A stretch of 64,000 nucleotides of DNA, taken from an uncultured Phascolarctobacterium sp. GTDB lineage: Bacteria; Bacillota; Negativicutes; Acidaminococcales; Acidaminococcaceae. The stretch is taken from positions 1 to 64,000 of the forward strand of contig NZ_CAAGLX010000013.1 in the NCBI RefSeq assembly GCF_900770955.1. Direction: 5' to 3'. Position 1 is the stretch's first letter; each line of letters begins with the position of its first letter. The translations under genes and the position numbers were made by a program. Of this stretch, positions 26,413 through 33,337 are shown one piece after another. The notes beneath the pieces are model-generated. The model was not told the origin of the DNA and ran no database searches. It saw only the letters and a program-made list of their open reading frames with translations.

Positions 26413-26619
26413 AGAGAAAAGTGCAACATGTTGCAAAAATCTCTTGCAGAAATGGCGTTGAGGGTGAATATTAGGAAGGAAAAGGCGAATTTAGAAGAGA
26501 AAAGTGCAGCATGTTGCAAAAATCTCTTCTAAAAATGGTGCTGAGATTGAATGCAGGGAGAAAAAAGGCTATAATAGAAGAGAAAAGTGCAACATGTTGC
26601 AAAAATCTCTTCTAAAGAA
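26324..26619 (+). repeat. four tandem 83-bp units with nested palindromes
   Basis: Units recur at exactly 83 bp (TAGAAG at 26326, 26409, 26492 and 26575). Each carries the 14-bp palindrome TGCAACATGTTGCA (one change in unit 3), flanked by TTTAGAAGAGA and, in units 3 and 4, the complementary TCTCTTCTAAA, giving a ~44-nt dyad. The intervening sequence is also conserved, so these are true tandem repeats and not a CRISPR array. The right arm of unit 4 abuts the Shine-Dalgarno of the ATPase gene. Confidence 0.93.
26547..26575 (+). promoter_or_regulatory. promoter of the ATPase gene embedded in the repeat array
   Basis: TTGAAT (26547-26552) and TATAAT (26570-26575) are 17 bp apart. The TATAAT is created by bases specific to the junction of units 3 and 4. 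The start point would fall within the left arm of the fourth palindrome, so the dyad would be an operator or a 5' hairpin of the transcript. Confidence 0.6.
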
Positions 26620-26628
26620 GGTGAGCTA

Positions 26629-27924
26629 ATGGAAATACGCAGAGATTTTTATTTGGACAAACTGATAAAACGCAAGCATAACGGGTTGATTAAAATTATT
26701 ACCGGTATTCGCAGATGCGGTAAATCCTATCTGCTGAACAACATATTTTATCAGCATCTGCTTTCATGCGGTATAGATGATGCGCATATTATCCGTTTTG
26801 CTTTCGATTCTGCCGATGATTTGCAAAAGATAGGTGAAAGTCTTATTGCCATGGAAAAGGAAAAGCGTGGCGTAAATCCGGAAAAGTTTATGGCTTATGT
26901 TAACAGCAGGCTTGCTGATGAGGATATGTATTATCTGCTGCTCGATGAGGTACAGGAAATGGATTGTTTCGAAGCTGTGCTTAACGGGTATTTGCGCAAG
27001 GCGAATATGGATGTATATGTTACCGGCAGTAATGCTAAATTTCTTTCCAAGGATATTATTACGGAATTTGCCGGACGCGGTGATGAGATGCATATGTATC
27101 CGCTCAGTTTTGCCGAATTTATGAGTGTTTATCCCGGTGATAAGTATATGGGGTTGGCAGAATATATGCTTTACGGAGGAATTCCGGTAGTTGTGCTGCG
27201 TGATGGGACTGCCGAAAAGGCTGCCGCTTTGCAGAATTTGTTGAGTGAAATTTATTTGAGTGATATTTATAAGCGCAACCGTATCCGTAATAAGGGAGAA
27301 ATGGAGGATTTACTTAATATACTGGCTTCGGCCATTGGTTCTTTAACTAATTATGAAAAGCTGAAAAATACCTTTAAAAGTGTCAAAAAATCCAAAATTA
27401 CTTCTACTACTATCAAAAAGTATCTGGATTGCCTGGAAGATTCCTTTTTAATTGAAGCAGCTTCGCGCTATGATGTAAAGGGAAAGGCATATATTGATAC
27501 TCCGAAAAAATATTATTTTTCTGATCTGGGGTTGCGTAATGCGCGCATTAATTTCCGGCAGTTTGAACAAACTCATTCTATGGAAAATGTAATCTACAAT
27601 GAGCTTTGCATGCGTGGATACAGCGTTGATGTGGGTGTGGTGCCTATTGCAGTGAGAGATGAAAGCGGCAATGTAGTAAGAAAACAGCTGGAGGTTGATT
27701 TTGTCTGCAATATGGGCTCAGTAAGGTACTATATACAGTCTGCATATTCCTTGCCGGATGAAATGAAACGTGCGCAGGAGGTACGCCCATTGAAAAATAT
27801 TGATGATACCTTCAAAAAAATTATCATTACCAAGGATATTGTCCCGGCCTATTATGATGAATACGGAATTCTTACCGTGAACATATATGATTTTTTACTG
27901 GATAGTGATAGTTTGGAAAAATAA
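26629..27924 (+). CDS. AAA+ ATPase of the COG1373/DUF4143 family
   Basis: 431 aa. Walker A GIRRCGKS (residues 26-33), Walker B YYLLLDEVQEM (about 100-110), a VTGSNAKFLS sensor segment, then the C-terminal DUF4143 region. The tail NELCMRGYSVDVGVV...QLEVDFVCNMG...YYIQSAYSL resembles a PD-(D/E)XK nuclease-like fold in this subfamily. The cellular role of the family is unsettled. ATG 26629 follows GAAGG at 26617-26621. The gene is more AT-rich than its core neighbours and is enclosed by direct repeats, which suggests acquisition or movement as a cassette. A second, different ATPase of this family lies at 39612. Confidence 0.88.
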   Translation: MEIRRDFYLDKLIKRKHNGLIKIITGIRRCGKSYLLNNIFYQHLLSCGIDDAHIIRFAFDSADDLQKIGESLIAMEKEKRGVNPEKFMAYVNSRLADEDMYYLLLDEVQEMDCFEAVLNGYLRKANMDVYVTGSNAKFLSKDIITEFAGRGDEMHMYPLSFAEFMSVYPGDKYMGLAEYMLYGGIPVVVLRDGTAEKAAALQNLLSEIYLSDIYKRNRIRNKGEMEDLLNILASAIGSLTNYEKLKNTFKSVKKSKITSTTIKKYLDCLEDSFLIEAASRYDVKGKAYIDTPKKYYFSDLGLRNARINFRQFEQTHSMENVIYNELCMRGYSVDVGVVPIAVRDESGNVVRKQLEVDFVCNMGSVRYYIQSAYSLPDEMKRAQEVRPLKNIDDTFKKIIITKDIVPAYYDEYGILTVNIYDFLLDSDSLEK

Positions 27925-27951
27925 AGGCTGGCCGGACAGTTCTTTTTATTA

Positions 27952-28124
27952 TTTAACCTGAATGCCCTCGAAGCAGGCTTGCCTGCTTCGGGGGCTTTTG
28001 CGTTTTTGGCGGCGAGTTTGGCGCTGCGATGCGAATTTAGAAGAGAAAAGTGCAACATGTTGCAGAAATCTCTTGCAGAAATGGCGTTGAGGGTGAATAT
28101 TGGGAAGAAAAAGGCGAACTTAGA
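27952..28124 (+). repeat. right copy of the ~170-bp direct repeat
   Basis: It matches 26240-26412 at about 90% including the terminator hairpin. The spacing between copies is 1712 bp. Recombination between them would remove the ATPase gene and leave one terminator and one array. Confidence 0.85.
27965..28006 (+). terminator. terminator after the ATPase gene
   Basis: A 14-bp stem (27965-27978 with 27981-27994, one G-U) is followed by CTTTTGCGTTTTT. It is a near copy of the terminator at 26254. Confidence 0.85.
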
Positions 28125-28165
28125 AGAGATTTGTTCAATATGTTACATAATATCTTGTATAATAA
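28036..28165 (+). repeat. two more 83-bp palindromic units downstream of the ATPase gene
   Basis: TAGAAG at 28038 and 28121 keeps the 83-bp period. The fifth unit has the perfect core TGCAACATGTTGCA (28051-28064). The sixth is degenerate (core TTCAATATGTTACA) and is followed by a TATAAT at 28158. Confidence 0.88.
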
Positions 28166-28588
28166 CATTAATATCGGTTGATAGTTTGTTAAAGCTAATT
28201 TTAAAATAAAAATAATTTTTTTCGACAATCTTTTACAAAAAAAGCCTGCAAAAAACACGTCAACCTCAGTCTGTATGCGGTTTATAGTGCTTTCTGAAAA
28301 ATAACATAGTTAAACTATTAGTATATGTTCGCACCTTGCTTAATGCAAATGGCAGTGCTATAATTAAAAGTGTATTATAATTGTTATCCGAAGTACAAAC
28401 AGCCTCAAGTGTACTTGAAGCTGTTTTGCGAAGGTTTGTTGCCCGGTGCTGCTGCAGGACAGCGGATGGCAGAAAACAGCAATATCGGCTCAGGACAATT
28501 AATACAATAGTTGTTTAACTTGTTTCCACACGTGGCAGGTGTCACGTATAGTATATAAATAATAATATTTATGTAGGAGGAATTTTTG
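28166..28588 (+). promoter_or_regulatory. long leader/promoter region of the adhesin gene
   Basis: No gene seen. TTGCTT (28336-28341) and TATAAT (28359-28364) are 17 bp apart, giving a leader of about 220 nt. Inside it, a hairpin (AAACAGC 28397-28403 with GCTGTTT 28420-28426, inner TCAAG/CTTGA) ends in TTTTG and may be an attenuator. Confidence 0.55.
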
Positions 28589-30829
28589 ATGAACAAAGTA
28601 TTCAAAGTAATTTGGAGTGAGGCACGCAACGCATATGTTGTTGTCTCCGAAATCGCAAAAAATCATGGCAGTAAAAGCTGCTCTACCAAAAAGCTGCTGG
28701 CAATGCTGATTGCAACAGGTGTTATGACCTGTGCAAGTATGGCTCCGGCGATGGCTGCTGATCCGCCAGCAGAAGCACTCAAACATAATACTGTTGCCGC
28801 AGGTTACAACACTACTGTAACCACAAAAGATAATTCTGACGGTGGCAAGGAATATAATGTTGACCTGAAAAACGATATTCTTCTTTCCGGAGATAATGAC
28901 GCTTTTGTAAACATCAGCGGCAGCAATGGCTCTGTTTGGGCAAGCAGCAGTGTAGCAGCAGGCAACGTTATTATGGATGGTACTACTGCAACCGTAAGCG
29001 GACTTGGCAATACAACCACTGCTTATGATGGCTTTGCTAATGGCGAGGGTAAGGCTGCAACCGAAGAGCAATTGAAGGAAATTAGTAAAGTAGCAGAGAA
29101 CGCAAACCAAGGTTGGAATTTGTCCACTAACGGCGGCGAAGCATCTAAAGTAGCTCCCGGTGAAACTGTTGACTTCAGTGGTGACAAGAACATTAATATC
29201 AGCAATGATGGTACCAATGTTAAGGTTAAGCTGAATGATGATATTGATGTAAAATCCGTTCAAACCAACGTATTGAACGCAAAATACAACCTGTCCGTAG
29301 GAACTGCAAATGAAACCGGTACTGTACCGTTCTTCGTAAACAGCAACGGCGCATTCTATGCTGCAAACGGCAAATTGGTTGTAGATAAAGACGGCAAATT
29401 AGTTGCTCCTGAGGCTGAACTTGGCAAAGTAACTGCTGACGAAGGCGAAATCGGCAACGTAGTTCTGAAAGACGGCGTATTCTATAAAAATACCGCACTG
29501 CGTGACGGTGAGCTGTATGTAGGCGATGCAGACGGCAACTACAGCCAAATCACCACTAAAGGCGCTAAGCTGGGCAAAGTAACTGTTGCTGCAGACGGCA
29601 AGATTTCCGGCGTAGCAGCAGGTGCAGTAACCGCTGATTCTACTGACGCAGTAAACGGCAGCCAGCTGCATGCAGTAGCAACCGAAGCAGGCAAACACAG
29701 CAAGGTAGTAAGCGGCAACAACATCAATGTTGAAGAAACTGATGTTGACGGTCAAAAGTTCTACAAGGTTAACATGAACAAGGATATCATGCTTGGCGAT
29801 TTGACTGGCAAAAATGTAAGCATCAGCGGTACCAACGGTACTATCGAAACCACCGGCTACATTGCAACCAAAGATCGCGTATATGCTGATAAGGGTGCAA
29901 AACTGGCAGATATCGACGTAACCGGTAACAAGATTTCCAACGGCGCTTCCTCCATCGTTCTGGATGGCAGCAATGTTAAGGTTAACGATAAGGTAACCAT
30001 TGATCAGAACGGCAATATTGCCGGTGTAGCTGACGGCGATGTTAAAGAGAATTCTAAGGACGCTGTAAACGGCAGCCAACTGTATAAGACTAATCAAGAA
30101 GTTGTTAATAACACCAACCGTATCAACCAACTGGGCAGCCGTGTAAACAAGGTTGGCGCAGGCGCAGCTGCTCTGGCAGCCCTGCATCCGATGGACTTCG
30201 ATCCGGACGACAAACTGACCTTCTCCGCAGGCTACGGCAACTACGGCGGTGAAAACGCTGCTGCAATCGGTGCTTACTATCGTCCTGACGAAAAGGTAAT
30301 GTTCAGTATTGGCGGTACCGTAGGCAACGGTGAAAACATGGTTAACGCAGGCGTATCCTTCTCCCTGGATCGCACCAACCATGTAAGCAACAGCCGTACC
30401 GCAATGGCTCGCGAAATCCTTGACCTGCGTGCTGAGGTTACCGAGCTGAAGGCTATGGTTGCTAAAGGCGGCTTAGGCTCCATTGCGGAAGATAAGATGA
30501 AGATCTTCCCGGATGTTGCTGAAAACCACTGGGCATATGAATACGTTGGCAAGCTGGCAGCTGCAGGCATCATCGAAGGCTATCCTGACGGCAAATTCTC
30601 CGGTGACCGCATGATGAGCCGTTACGAATTTGCTGCAATGCTCTACCGTGCAATGCAGAAGGGCGCTCAGCTCGACAGCAAGATTATCAACGAGTTCGCT
30701 CCTGAAATGGGCCGTATCCGTGTAGACCGCATCAGCGGTGAAGATGGCGATCGCGATAAGATCGAACGTGTACGCGTAAACGATACTAAAGGCGAGCGCG
30801 ACCATTACGGCAACAAGCTGGCAAAATAA
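28589..30829 (+). CDS. trimeric autotransporter adhesin (YadA-like) with C-terminal SLH domain
   Basis: 746 aa. It opens with the extended signal peptide typical of large autotransporters (MNKVFKVIWSEARNAYVVVSE) and a hydrophobic core ending near SMAPAMAA. The passenger has head/stalk repeats with two DAVNGSQL connector motifs. A YadA anchor lies at roughly 528-595 (ALHPMDFDPDDKLTFSAGYG through VNAGVSFSLDR). Unlike classical YadA, a coiled coil and an SLH domain (about 639-690; FPDVAENHWAYEYVGKLAA...GYPDGKF) follow the anchor, placing an SLH module in the periplasm where it could bind peptidoglycan or its polymers. It should mediate adhesion to surfaces, host or other bacteria. ATG 28589 follows AGGAGG. 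The acidic tail beyond SLH is unexplained. Confidence 0.92.
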   Translation: MNKVFKVIWSEARNAYVVVSEIAKNHGSKSCSTKKLLAMLIATGVMTCASMAPAMAADPPAEALKHNTVAAGYNTTVTTKDNSDGGKEYNVDLKNDILLSGDNDAFVNISGSNGSVWASSSVAAGNVIMDGTTATVSGLGNTTTAYDGFANGEGKAATEEQLKEISKVAENANQGWNLSTNGGEASKVAPGETVDFSGDKNINISNDGTNVKVKLNDDIDVKSVQTNVLNAKYNLSVGTANETGTVPFFVNSNGAFYAANGKLVVDKDGKLVAPEAELGKVTADEGEIGNVVLKDGVFYKNTALRDGELYVGDADGNYSQITTKGAKLGKVTVAADGKISGVAAGAVTADSTDAVNGSQLHAVATEAGKHSKVVSGNNINVEETDVDGQKFYKVNMNKDIMLGDLTGKNVSISGTNGTIETTGYIATKDRVYADKGAKLADIDVTGNKISNGASSIVLDGSNVKVNDKVTIDQNGNIAGVADGDVKENSKDAVNGSQLYKTNQEVVNNTNRINQLGSRVNKVGAGAAALAALHPMDFDPDDKLTFSAGYGNYGGENAAAIGAYYRPDEKVMFSIGGTVGNGENMVNAGVSFSLDRTNHVSNSRTAMAREILDLRAEVTELKAMVAKGGLGSIAEDKMKIFPDVAENHWAYEYVGKLAAAGIIEGYPDGKFSGDRMMSRYEFAAMLYRAMQKGAQLDSKIINEFAPEMGRIRVDRISGEDGDRDKIERVRVNDTKGERDHYGNKLAK

Positions 30830-30872
30830 ATTGTCGGCAGTGACAAGTGAATAAAGCTCAGTAAACATTAAG

Positions 30873-30904
30873 AGGCGTTCTCCCGCAGGGGAGAACGCCT
30901 TTTG
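30873..30904 (+). terminator. terminator of the adhesin gene
   Basis: A 12-bp stem (30873-30884 with 30889-30900) then TTTTG. Nearly the same hairpin sequence occurs after the Rpn tail ORF at 32268. Confidence 0.9.
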
Positions 30905-30955
30905 TAGTGGTGGATATAGTAATAAATACAACACTAGTTTTCTTTTTATGAACTA

Positions 30956-30984
30956 TTGTTTTTGTAATACATCTATGATATAAT
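30956..30984 (+). promoter_or_regulatory. promoter of the first Rpn gene
   Basis: TTGTTT (30956-30961) and TATAAT (30979-30984) with a 17-bp spacer. Confidence 0.6.
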
Positions 30985-30994
30985 TACCTTAGTT

Positions 30995-31082
30995 GCATAG
31001 GTAGCCGCATTTTTGCGGAGCTTATGCCTGGTCATGCGGATCAGTGGCGCTTGTCGAGCTTTCGGCAGGCGCTTTTTCTTTT
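30995..31082 (+). promoter_or_regulatory. structured leader ending in a terminator, upstream of the Rpn gene
   Basis: A two-tier hairpin (GCATA 30995-30999 with TATGC 31023-31027; CCGCA 31005-31009 with TGCGG 31014-31018) is followed by an 11-bp terminator stem (31047-31057 with 31062-31072) and TTTTTCTTTT. The arrangement resembles a regulated leader, but I match it to no known riboswitch class. Confidence 0.5.
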
Positions 31083-31150
31083 ACGTCAGTTGCAAGCGCC
31101 GGCTTATATATTTTTGCCTGACTTTATGCTATAATCAAAGGAGGAAACAT

Positions 31151-32014
31151 ATGAAAAACTTAGCAACAAAATTCGAAAATCTGACGATTCAAAGTGACTT
31201 CATCTTCAAAAAGGTTATGTCGCGCAAGCGTATCTGCATTCACCTGTTAGAGGAATTACTGCAGATCAAAATTGCTGATATCAACTACCTGGAGGCAGAA
31301 AAATCCCTTGAGCCTGAATTCGTCAGCCGTGGTATCCGTCTGGACATCATTGTGGCAGATGACAAGAATACGCATTACAATTTGGAAATGCAGGTCAAGA
31401 ACACCAAAAATCCAGACACTAAAAACTACGTGCTGCCCAAGCGCACACGCTACTATCAGGCATTGATGGATATTGACTTGCTGCAGAAGAACCAGGAATA
31501 TGACCTGCTGCCGCCAACCTATATCATTTTTATCTGTGTCTTTGATTTTTTTGCCAAGGGAAATTATGTTTACACCTTTAAAAAGCGTTGTCTGGAGGAT
31601 TTGGAGCTGGAGCTTCCCGATGAAGCAACTATTATGATTTTGAATACCAAGGGTACGCATGGCAGCATCTCCAAGGACATCAAAAGTTTTTATGACTATG
31701 TTAATAACCACGTTATAAATAGCGATTTCACTAAGCAAATAGATGATGAAATCAGCTATCTTAAGCTTGATTCGAAAGTGAGGCGAGAATTTATGCTTTT
31801 GGAAGCACGTTTGTTAGACGAAAGACGGGAAGCTAAAGCAGAAGGCGAAGCTATTGGTCTTACTAAAGGTAAAGCAGAAGAAAAAACTGCTATCGCTAAA
31901 CTTATGTTAGCTAAGGGGTGCTATTCTCTACAGGAAATTAATGAACTTACGGGTTTATCCCTTGAGAATTTAGAAAAGCTGAATAATGAAATACTCGCAG
32001 CTAAGCAGGCTTGA
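31151..32014 (+). CDS. Rpn-family recombination-promoting nuclease (PD-(D/E)XK transposase-like)
   Basis: 287 aa. The N-terminal PD-(D/E)XK domain shows RLDIIVADDKNTHYNLEMQVKN, where the Asp and the E-x-Q are the expected catalytic residues. The region ending at about residue 214 is shared with the second copy at 46380. A Glu/Lys/Ala-rich tail follows (KAEGE, KGKAEEKTAIAK, then LAKGCYSLQEINELTGLSLE). An in-frame ATG at 31793 carries its own GAGG (31780-31783), so a ~73-residue C-terminal product could be made internally. Family members cut DNA and some act in phage defence with a small intragenic antitoxin. The start 31151 follows GAGGAAA. The coding end was reshaped by a duplication. Confidence 0.88.
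   Translation: MKNLATKFENLTIQSDFIFKKVMSRKRICIHLLEELLQIKIADINYLEAEKSLEPEFVSRGIRLDIIVADDKNTHYNLEMQVKNTKNPDTKNYVLPKRTRYYQALMDIDLLQKNQEYDLLPPTYIIFICVFDFFAKGNYVYTFKKRCLEDLELELPDEATIMILNTKGTHGSISKDIKSFYDYVNNHVINSDFTKQIDDEISYLKLDSKVRREFMLLEARLLDERREAKAEGEAIGLTKGKAEEKTAIAKLMLAKGCYSLQEINELTGLSLENLEKLNNEILAAKQA
31764..31903 (+). repeat. tail repeat, copy A (3' part of the Rpn gene)
   Basis: About 140 bp, nearly identical to 32008-32159 apart from a 12-bp insertion in copy B and a few substitutions. Confidence 0.9.
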
Positions 32015-32159
32015 TTCGAAAGTGAGGCGAGAATTTATGCTTTTGGAAGCACGTTTGTTAGACGAAAGACGAGAAGCTAAAGCTGAAGGTATAGCTGAAG
32101 GCGAAGCTATTGGTCTTACTAAAGGCAAAGCAGAAGAAAAAACTGCTATCGCAAAGCGT
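32008..32159 (+). repeat. tail repeat, copy B
   Basis: Duplicate of 31764-31903. The TGA stop of the full-length gene lies within the junction (GCTTGATTCG), so the duplication defines that gene's end. Confidence 0.88.
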
Positions 32160-32252
32160 CTTTTAAGCATGGGATTGTCGGTTCAGAATATCGTGAAGGC
32201 TACAACTCTTTCTATTGAGCAGATTGAAGCGATTAAGGCTGAACAAGCTTAA
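32037..32252 (+). CDS. stand-alone C-terminal Rpn fragment ORF (possible small regulator, or remnant)
   Basis: 71 aa beginning MLLEARLLDERREAKAEG, a duplicate of the Rpn tail but with a different ending (RLLSMGLSVQNIVKATT, then IEQIEAIKAEQA). It has a GAGG (32024-32027) 9 nt before its ATG, the same signal found inside both full-length Rpn genes. It begins 22 nt after the Rpn stop. It may be a 3'-end remnant left by recombination, or a functional small C-terminal protein comparable to the intragenic RpnS products described for E. coli; the sequence alone does not decide. Confidence 0.6.
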   Translation: MLLEARLLDERREAKAEGIAEGEAIGLTKGKAEEKTAIAKRLLSMGLSVQNIVKATTLSIEQIEAIKAEQA

Positions 32253-32267
32253 TAAGTTGCTGTAAGT

Positions 32268-32300
32268 AAAGGCGTTCTCCCACAGGGGAGAACGCCTTTT
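32268..32300. terminator. bidirectional terminator between the Rpn tail ORF and the EamA gene
   Basis: A 14-bp perfect stem (32268-32281 with 32286-32299). It resembles the hairpin at 30873 almost base for base. Confidence 0.85.
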
Positions 32301-32326
32301 GTCATAATGGAATATGCCTTCCCGCT

Positions 32327-33211
32327 TTATTTTCGCTTCGGCCTGTATTCAGAGATAAACAGGCCGGTCATTGTCAAGATAGTGCCTAGTGCTACCAGCA
32401 GAGTAATTTTTTCCTGCAGGATAATCGCCGAGGTAATGACGGTGATGACGGGAATCATATAAATATAAACGCTGGCCTTGACTGCGCCCAACTCCTTGAC
32501 TGCCAGGTTCCATGTAACGAAGCAGAGTGCGGAAGCACCCAAGCCGAGAAAGACAATATTGAAAAGATAGGTAGTATTGGCGAAGCGCGCCAGGTTCAGC
32601 TCAAAATCCAGAAAACCGAGCGCCGGCAGCATAAAGAGAATGCCGTAGAAAAATGTTCTGCGTGTAGCGAGGATAACAGGATAACCGTAGCTGCTGATTT
32701 TTTTCGTCAGCAGCGCATAAAACGCCCACACGACGGCAGCGGAAATAGCCAACAAATCACCCAGAGGATTGAGCTGCATGGCCGCACCGTTGAAGCTGAT
32801 GCAGGCGATGCCTGTCATTACGATGAAAAAGCCGATGATAAACTGTCTGCTCAGGCTGCCGGCAGAACGCATAAAGTAATGCGCCAGCAGTGCAGTGATG
32901 AAGGGAGCGGTGCTGCTGATGACACCTACGTTTGATGCCTGTGTATAGGTCAGAGCGATGTTTTCCAAAAGGTAGTAGAGGCAGATGCCGCAGAGACCTG
33001 CAGCCATGAAAACAGGCTCCTGCTTTTTATCTGTTTTCAGCATTTTGGGATAGGCCAGCCAAAGGGCGCAAAAGGCCATGATAAAGCGGAAGAAAAGAAT
33101 TTCCAACGGCTGAAAGCCGGTAAGTAAAACTTTGGTAGAAATAAAGGTTGTGCCCCAGGTAGCAATCGTAATGAGGGCAGCAAGGTGACCGATGTAGCTG
33201 GTGTTTTGCAT
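32327..33211 (-). CDS. EamA-family (DMT superfamily) transporter
   Basis: 294 aa with ten predicted transmembrane helices in two EamA repeats (WGTTFISTKVLL near the start; WAFYALLTKKIS and the late ASVYIYMIPVITVITSAIIL in the second half). It probably exports amino acids or other metabolites; the substrate is not deducible. GGAG precedes the ATG at 33211. It is monocistronic, downstream of the hydrogenase gene on the same strand but separated by a hairpin. Confidence 0.88.
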   Translation of the reverse strand: MQNTSYIGHLAALITIATWGTTFISTKVLLTGFQPLEILFFRFIMAFCALWLAYPKMLKTDKKQEPVFMAAGLCGICLYYLLENIALTYTQASNVGVISSTAPFITALLAHYFMRSAGSLSRQFIIGFFIVMTGIACISFNGAAMQLNPLGDLLAISAAVVWAFYALLTKKISSYGYPVILATRRTFFYGILFMLPALGFLDFELNLARFANTTYLFNIVFLGLGASALCFVTWNLAVKELGAVKASVYIYMIPVITVITSAIILQEKITLLVALGTILTMTGLFISEYRPKRK

Positions 33212-33294
33212 TTACTTGTAATTCTCCATTCTTGTTAGTGCGCAGTAAAACGCACTCTATGATTTTAGCAGACTAAAATCCTGCCATTAACAAA

Positions 33295-33327
33295 CTATCC
33301 CCTCTGCCGGTGCGACAGAAGGGATAG
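33295..33327 (-). terminator. hairpin downstream of the hydrogenase gene
   Basis: A near-perfect 12-bp stem (33295-33306 with 33316-33327). The minus-strand T-run is weak, so termination may be partial. A second inverted repeat GATTTTAG/CTAAAATC (33261-33280) lies just upstream of the EamA gene and could be an operator. Confidence 0.5.
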
Positions 33328-33337
33328 CTTTAAAATT

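Noticed and set aside
26324..28165. Palindromic repeats at regular spacing as a CRISPR array
   Set aside because: The sequence between palindromes is itself repeated in every unit, so there are no unique spacers, and no cas gene is present.
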